This document shows, one piece after another, positions 4,086 through 7,058 of a stretch of 7,058 bases of DNA. The stretch covers positions 1 through 7,058 of the forward strand of contig JBGPML010000043.1 in the NCBI GenBank assembly GCA_041486955.1. Reading direction: 5' to 3'. Source of the stretch: JBGPML01 sp041486955. GTDB lineage: Bacteria > Patescibacteriota > UBA1384 > 2-12-FULL-50-11 > DASWYB01. The stretch's first letter is position 1; each line of letters starts with the position of its first letter. A program made the position numbers and the translations under genes. The notes under the pieces were generated by a model that saw only the letters and a program-made list of their open reading frames with translations, was not told the origin of the DNA and did not search any database.

Positions 4086-4709
4086 ACAGACATAAACTTG
4101 AGACTTCGCGAGCTTCGTAGGCGGAAGCGTTTGAGCCAAGAAGAACTGGCCCACAAGCTGGGTATTACGCGTCAAACGATTATCGCTATCGAGCAAGGCA
4201 GTTCGCTTCCATCCCTACCAGTAATAGTCGCCCTCCTACGAGTTTTGGATGTACCGTTCCAAAATCTATTACAGAATGACTGGTCACCTTTTCGTGATCC
4301 CGCCCAAGTGGCTGCCGGTTCGAATGAACCTTTCTTAACGCACTATCGGCCCAATGACGCTTCTCAAACTATTCCTATAGTCATCGATGAGAATGACAAA
4401 GAAATCATTATCACGGCTGAACTACCTGGTGTAAAAGAAGAAGATATTACAATCGATTTAGGTAACACCCATCTCTTAATAATGGCGATTAAGAAACAAG
4501 GTCACGATCAAGAAGTTCACACGACCCATGTTCAAGATATTACGTTCGGCCCAATACTCCGAATAATTTCCCTACCATGCCCTATCGAGACTTCTCAAGC
4601 CGAAGCGACATTTTACAATGGAACGATTGGCCTGACCTTACCCAAACAGCAAGTCCAGATAAAACGTCGCATAACATTTAAGAAGGAGAAAGATAATGGA
4701 TCCGTCTAA
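4077..4709 (+). CDS. Xre-type HTH domain fused to Hsp20 (alpha-crystallin) small heat-shock protein
   Basis: A 210-residue fusion. Residues about 8-65 are a Cro/C1-type HTH (RLRELRRRKRLSQEELAHKLG, then ITRQTIIAIEQG as the recognition region, and PSLPVIVALLRVLDVPFQNLL). A linker of about 30 residues follows. Residues about 98-204 are an alpha-crystallin domain: AELPGVKEEDI at 114-124, FGPILRIISLP at 157-167, and the hallmark A-x3-NG-x6-PK as AEATFYNGTIGLTLPK at 175-190. sHSPs hold unfolding proteins for refolding by DnaK/ClpB; the HTH should bind DNA, most simply the palindrome at 3896-3913. The start has GGAG 7 nt upstream, closed by the leader fold. clpB overlaps its last 14 bases. I know of no characterised protein of this architecture. 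It is one continuous frame with no sign of an assembly join. Confidence 0.93.
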   Translation: MSSTDINLRLRELRRRKRLSQEELAHKLGITRQTIIAIEQGSSLPSLPVIVALLRVLDVPFQNLLQNDWSPFRDPAQVAAGSNEPFLTHYRPNDASQTIPIVIDENDKEIIITAELPGVKEEDITIDLGNTHLLIMAIKKQGHDQEVHTTHVQDITFGPILRIISLPCPIETSQAEATFYNGTIGLTLPKQQVQIKRRITFKKEKDNGSV

Positions 4710-7058
4710 ATTTACCACCAAAGCCCAACAAGCTTTAGAACAGGCATTTCAACTCGCCAGCCAGAATAATCAGGCTGCCGATGTCACGCATTTATTGATC
4801 GCTTTGATAAACCAGAGCGATGGAACAACCCGGACAATTCTTGAATTACTCGAAAAACCGACCGATACGATTGCTGATGAGGCGGAACAAATACGCAAAC
4901 AGTCACCGACGCAAAATCCATTCGTCGGTAGTATGAATGGTCAGGTAATGATAACCCAAGATTTGGGCAAAGTTTTGAATCAAGCTCATTCGGAAGCTGA
5001 ATCACTAACCGATGAATTTATTTCCACCGAGCATTTGCTCATTGCGTTAAGTCAGGTTAAAACAGTTATTCAGCCAACCCTCATTAAGTATGACATACAC
5101 AAGGAAGCAATTCTCAAAGCTTTGACCACAATTCGTGGAACAGAGCGCGTTACCGACCAAAACCCTGAGGATAAGTATCAGGCCTTAGAAAAATATGGTC
5201 GCGACTTAACGAAACTAGCCCGTCAGAATAAACTTGATCCGGTTATTGGACGAGATGAGGAAATTCGTCGGGTCATGCAAGTACTTTCACGACGGACGAA
5301 GAACAACCCTGTTCTGATTGGGGAACCAGGAGTTGGTAAGACGGCCATCGTAGAAGGCTTGGCTCAACGGATAGTCAGTGGTGATGTGCCTAATAGTCTG
5401 AAAAACAAGAGCGTTATTTCTCTCGATTTGGGAGCGATGATTGCTGGATCAAAACTCCGCGGTGAATTTGAAGATCGCTTGAAGGCCGTGTTAAACGAAG
5501 TTAATCGCTCTAATGGTACAGTCATTCTGTTTATTGATGAGCTTCATACCTTGATCGGTGCAGGAGCGGCGGAAGGTGCGGTTGATGCGGCCAATTTACT
5601 CAAACCAGCTCTCGCCCGAGGAGAACTTCACGCCATCGGGGCAACGACCCTCAAAGAGTATCAACGTTATATTGAAAAAGACGCCGCCTTAGAACGTCGG
5701 TTTCAGCCGGTTACTGTCCGCGAACCATCGGTTGAGGATACCACCGCAATTTTACGCGGACTGAAAGAGAAGTATGAAATCCATCACGGTGTTCGTATTA
5801 ACGATAGTGCTATTGTTGCGGCCGCTACGTTAGCTAATCGTTATATTTCTGATCGTTTCTTGCCCGATAAGGCCGTCGACTTAATGGATGAAGCTACCAG
5901 TGCACTTCGCTTGGAAATCGACTCAATGCCGACAGAAATTGATCAAACGAAACGACGCATTATGCGTCTCGAAATTGAAAAAGAGGCAATAAAGAACGAA
6001 GAAGAAGATACTGCCCGTAAGCGATTGAAAGAAATTGATAAGGAGCTGGCTGATCTCAAAGAAACTATGACCAAGATGGAAGGACGTTGGCAACAGGAAA
6101 AAGAGGCTCTTGATACTATACACAATTTATCGGAAGCAATTGAACAAGCTAAAAGTGAAGCCCATACATTTGAGCGAGTTGGCGAGCTCGGAAAAGTTGC
6201 TGAAATACAATACAAAAAAATCCCTGAAATCGAACAGCAATTAAAAGATGCTCAGCACAAACTGCAATCGATGCCAGCTGAAGACCGCATGCTCCAAGAC
6301 GCAATTACAGAAGAGCAGATCGCACAAGTAGTTTCCCGTTGGACCGGTGTTCCAGTAAGCAAAATGCTCCAAAGCGAACAACGAAAATTGTTCGACCTAG
6401 AAGCTGAATTAGCAGAGCATGTTGTTGGACAAAAAGAAGCTCTTGCCGCAGTGAGTAATGCCATTCGTCGTAGCCGGACTGGCATAAGTGATCCCAAGAG
6501 ACCAATCGGATCGTTCATTTTTCTTGGCCCAACCGGGGTCGGAAAAACAGAAACTGCTAAGGCCCTGGCGACAAACCTTTTCGACTCTGAGTCAGCGATT
6601 ATACGGGTTGATATGTCAGAATATCGCGAACCGCATTCGGTGGCTAAGATTATTGGTTCGCCTCCTGGTTACGTTGGTTATGAAGAAGGTGGTCAACTAA
6701 CTGAACAAGTTCGTCGAAAGCCGTATTCCGTTATATTATTCGACGAAATAGAAAAAGCTCACCCTGAAGTCTTCAATATCTTGCTCCAGATCTTAGATGA
6801 CGGTCGTCTTACCGACGCGAAAGGTAGAGTGGTTAATTTCACGAACACGGTGATTATTATGACGAGCAACTTAGGTAGTTCAGCGATAAGTGAATATACC
6901 GAACGAGGAAATACCAAGCGTATTGGTTATGTTTCCGAGCATTCGGCTGCACGAGCTGCCGAAGACATGGAAGACACTGTAATGCATGAATTACGAGATA
7001 ATTTCCGACCTGAATTTATCAATCGGGTAGACGAAATTATTATCTTCCATGCATTGAC
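4696..7058 (+). CDS. clpB: ATP-dependent disaggregase ClpB (C-terminus cut by window edge)
   Basis: A hexameric AAA+ chaperone that pulls proteins out of aggregates with DnaK, working on sHSP-bound clients. 787 full codons are present; the family has about 860, so only roughly the last 75 are missing. Order: Clp N domain (MDPSKFTTKAQQALEQAF, 1 to about 145); NBD1 with Walker A GEPGVGKT (209-216) and Walker B VILFIDEL (E282); the coiled-coil M domain (about 405-530), which marks ClpB as opposed to ClpA or ClpC; NBD2 with Walker A GPTGVGKT (611-618), pore loop GYVGYEEGG, Walker B VILFDEIE (D683, E684), sensor TSN and arginine finger FINR (R777). I saw no missing catalytic residue. The start has AAGGAG 7 nt upstream, inside the hsp20 gene; the 14-bp overlap suggests coupled translation. 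Confidence 0.97.
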   Translation, partial: MDPSKFTTKAQQALEQAFQLASQNNQAADVTHLLIALINQSDGTTRTILELLEKPTDTIADEAEQIRKQSPTQNPFVGSMNGQVMITQDLGKVLNQAHSEAESLTDEFISTEHLLIALSQVKTVIQPTLIKYDIHKEAILKALTTIRGTERVTDQNPEDKYQALEKYGRDLTKLARQNKLDPVIGRDEEIRRVMQVLSRRTKNNPVLIGEPGVGKTAIVEGLAQRIVSGDVPNSLKNKSVISLDLGAMIAGSKLRGEFEDRLKAVLNEVNRSNGTVILFIDELHTLIGAGAAEGAVDAANLLKPALARGELHAIGATTLKEYQRYIEKDAALERRFQPVTVREPSVEDTTAILRGLKEKYEIHHGVRINDSAIVAAATLANRYISDRFLPDKAVDLMDEATSALRLEIDSMPTEIDQTKRRIMRLEIEKEAIKNEEEDTARKRLKEIDKELADLKETMTKMEGRWQQEKEALDTIHNLSEAIEQAKSEAHTFERVGELGKVAEIQYKKIPEIEQQLKDAQHKLQSMPAEDRMLQDAITEEQIAQVVSRWTGVPVSKMLQSEQRKLFDLEAELAEHVVGQKEALAAVSNAIRRSRTGISDPKRPIGSFIFLGPTGVGKTETAKALATNLFDSESAIIRVDMSEYREPHSVAKIIGSPPGYVGYEEGGQLTEQVRRKPYSVILFDEIEKAHPEVFNILLQILDDGRLTDAKGRVVNFTNTVIIMTSNLGSSAISEYTERGNTKRIGYVSEHSAARAAEDMEDTVMHELRDNFRPEFINRVDEIIIFHAL

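Noticed and set aside
4784..6518. Several minus-strand frames
   Set aside because: All lie inside clpB, whose conserved motifs are continuous from end to end; they are shadows of it.
6488..6700. Plus-strand frame of 70 codons in another phase
   Set aside because: Inside the NBD2 region of clpB, where the main frame is fully conserved.

Overview
The window looks like moderately AT-rich bacterial DNA that uses the standard code: TGA is a normal stop for the genes ending at 1697 and 2714. It is gene-dense, with short intergenic regions and clear rho-independent terminators. It carries KGG-repeat stress proteins, a tmRNA, interspersed GTCATTGCGAG-type inverted repeats, several small orphan proteins and a ClpB operon. 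I cannot place the organism. The repeats, the KGG proteins and the divergent tmRNA tag would suit a poorly characterised or candidate phylum (for example Patescibacteria), but that is a weak inference.

Layout. 1-436 (minus strand): two KGG-repeat stress-protein genes in tandem, the downstream one cut by the window edge, each with its own signals. 564-848 (minus): an orphan 94-residue protein. 992-1552 (minus): tmRNA (ssrA) with terminator, encoded tag and a good sigma-70 promoter. 1575-1648: an interspersed inverted repeat. 1697-2314 (minus): an orphan 168-residue protein with promoter, GC-rich leader and terminator. 2338-2750 (plus): an orphan 105-residue protein that shares a bidirectional terminator with a convergent PfkB-family sugar/nucleoside kinase (2761-3732, minus). 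3771-3838: a second copy of the inverted repeat, lying over the expected -35 position of the kinase promoter. 3887-7058 (plus): a heat-shock operon.

The operon is the most interesting part. Its first firm gene encodes an Xre/Cro-type helix-turn-helix domain fused to a small heat-shock protein (Hsp20, alpha-crystallin domain). A 14-bp gene overlap leads into clpB, which runs off the window. Upstream is a TTGACA-N17-TACATT promoter whose spacer and -10 contain a perfect 7+7 bp palindrome, an obvious candidate operator. The roughly 155-nt leader can fold so that its first 30 nt pair with the ribosome binding site, start codon and first codons of the fusion gene (7+11+6 bp in one register). This is a strong candidate RNA thermometer or other translational switch. 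My model is that the HTH-Hsp20 fusion is an autorepressor whose chaperone half senses unfolded protein, with the RNA structure adding a second, translational heat-responsive layer over sHSP/ClpB production. The domains and base-pairing are seen directly; the regulatory logic is inferred.
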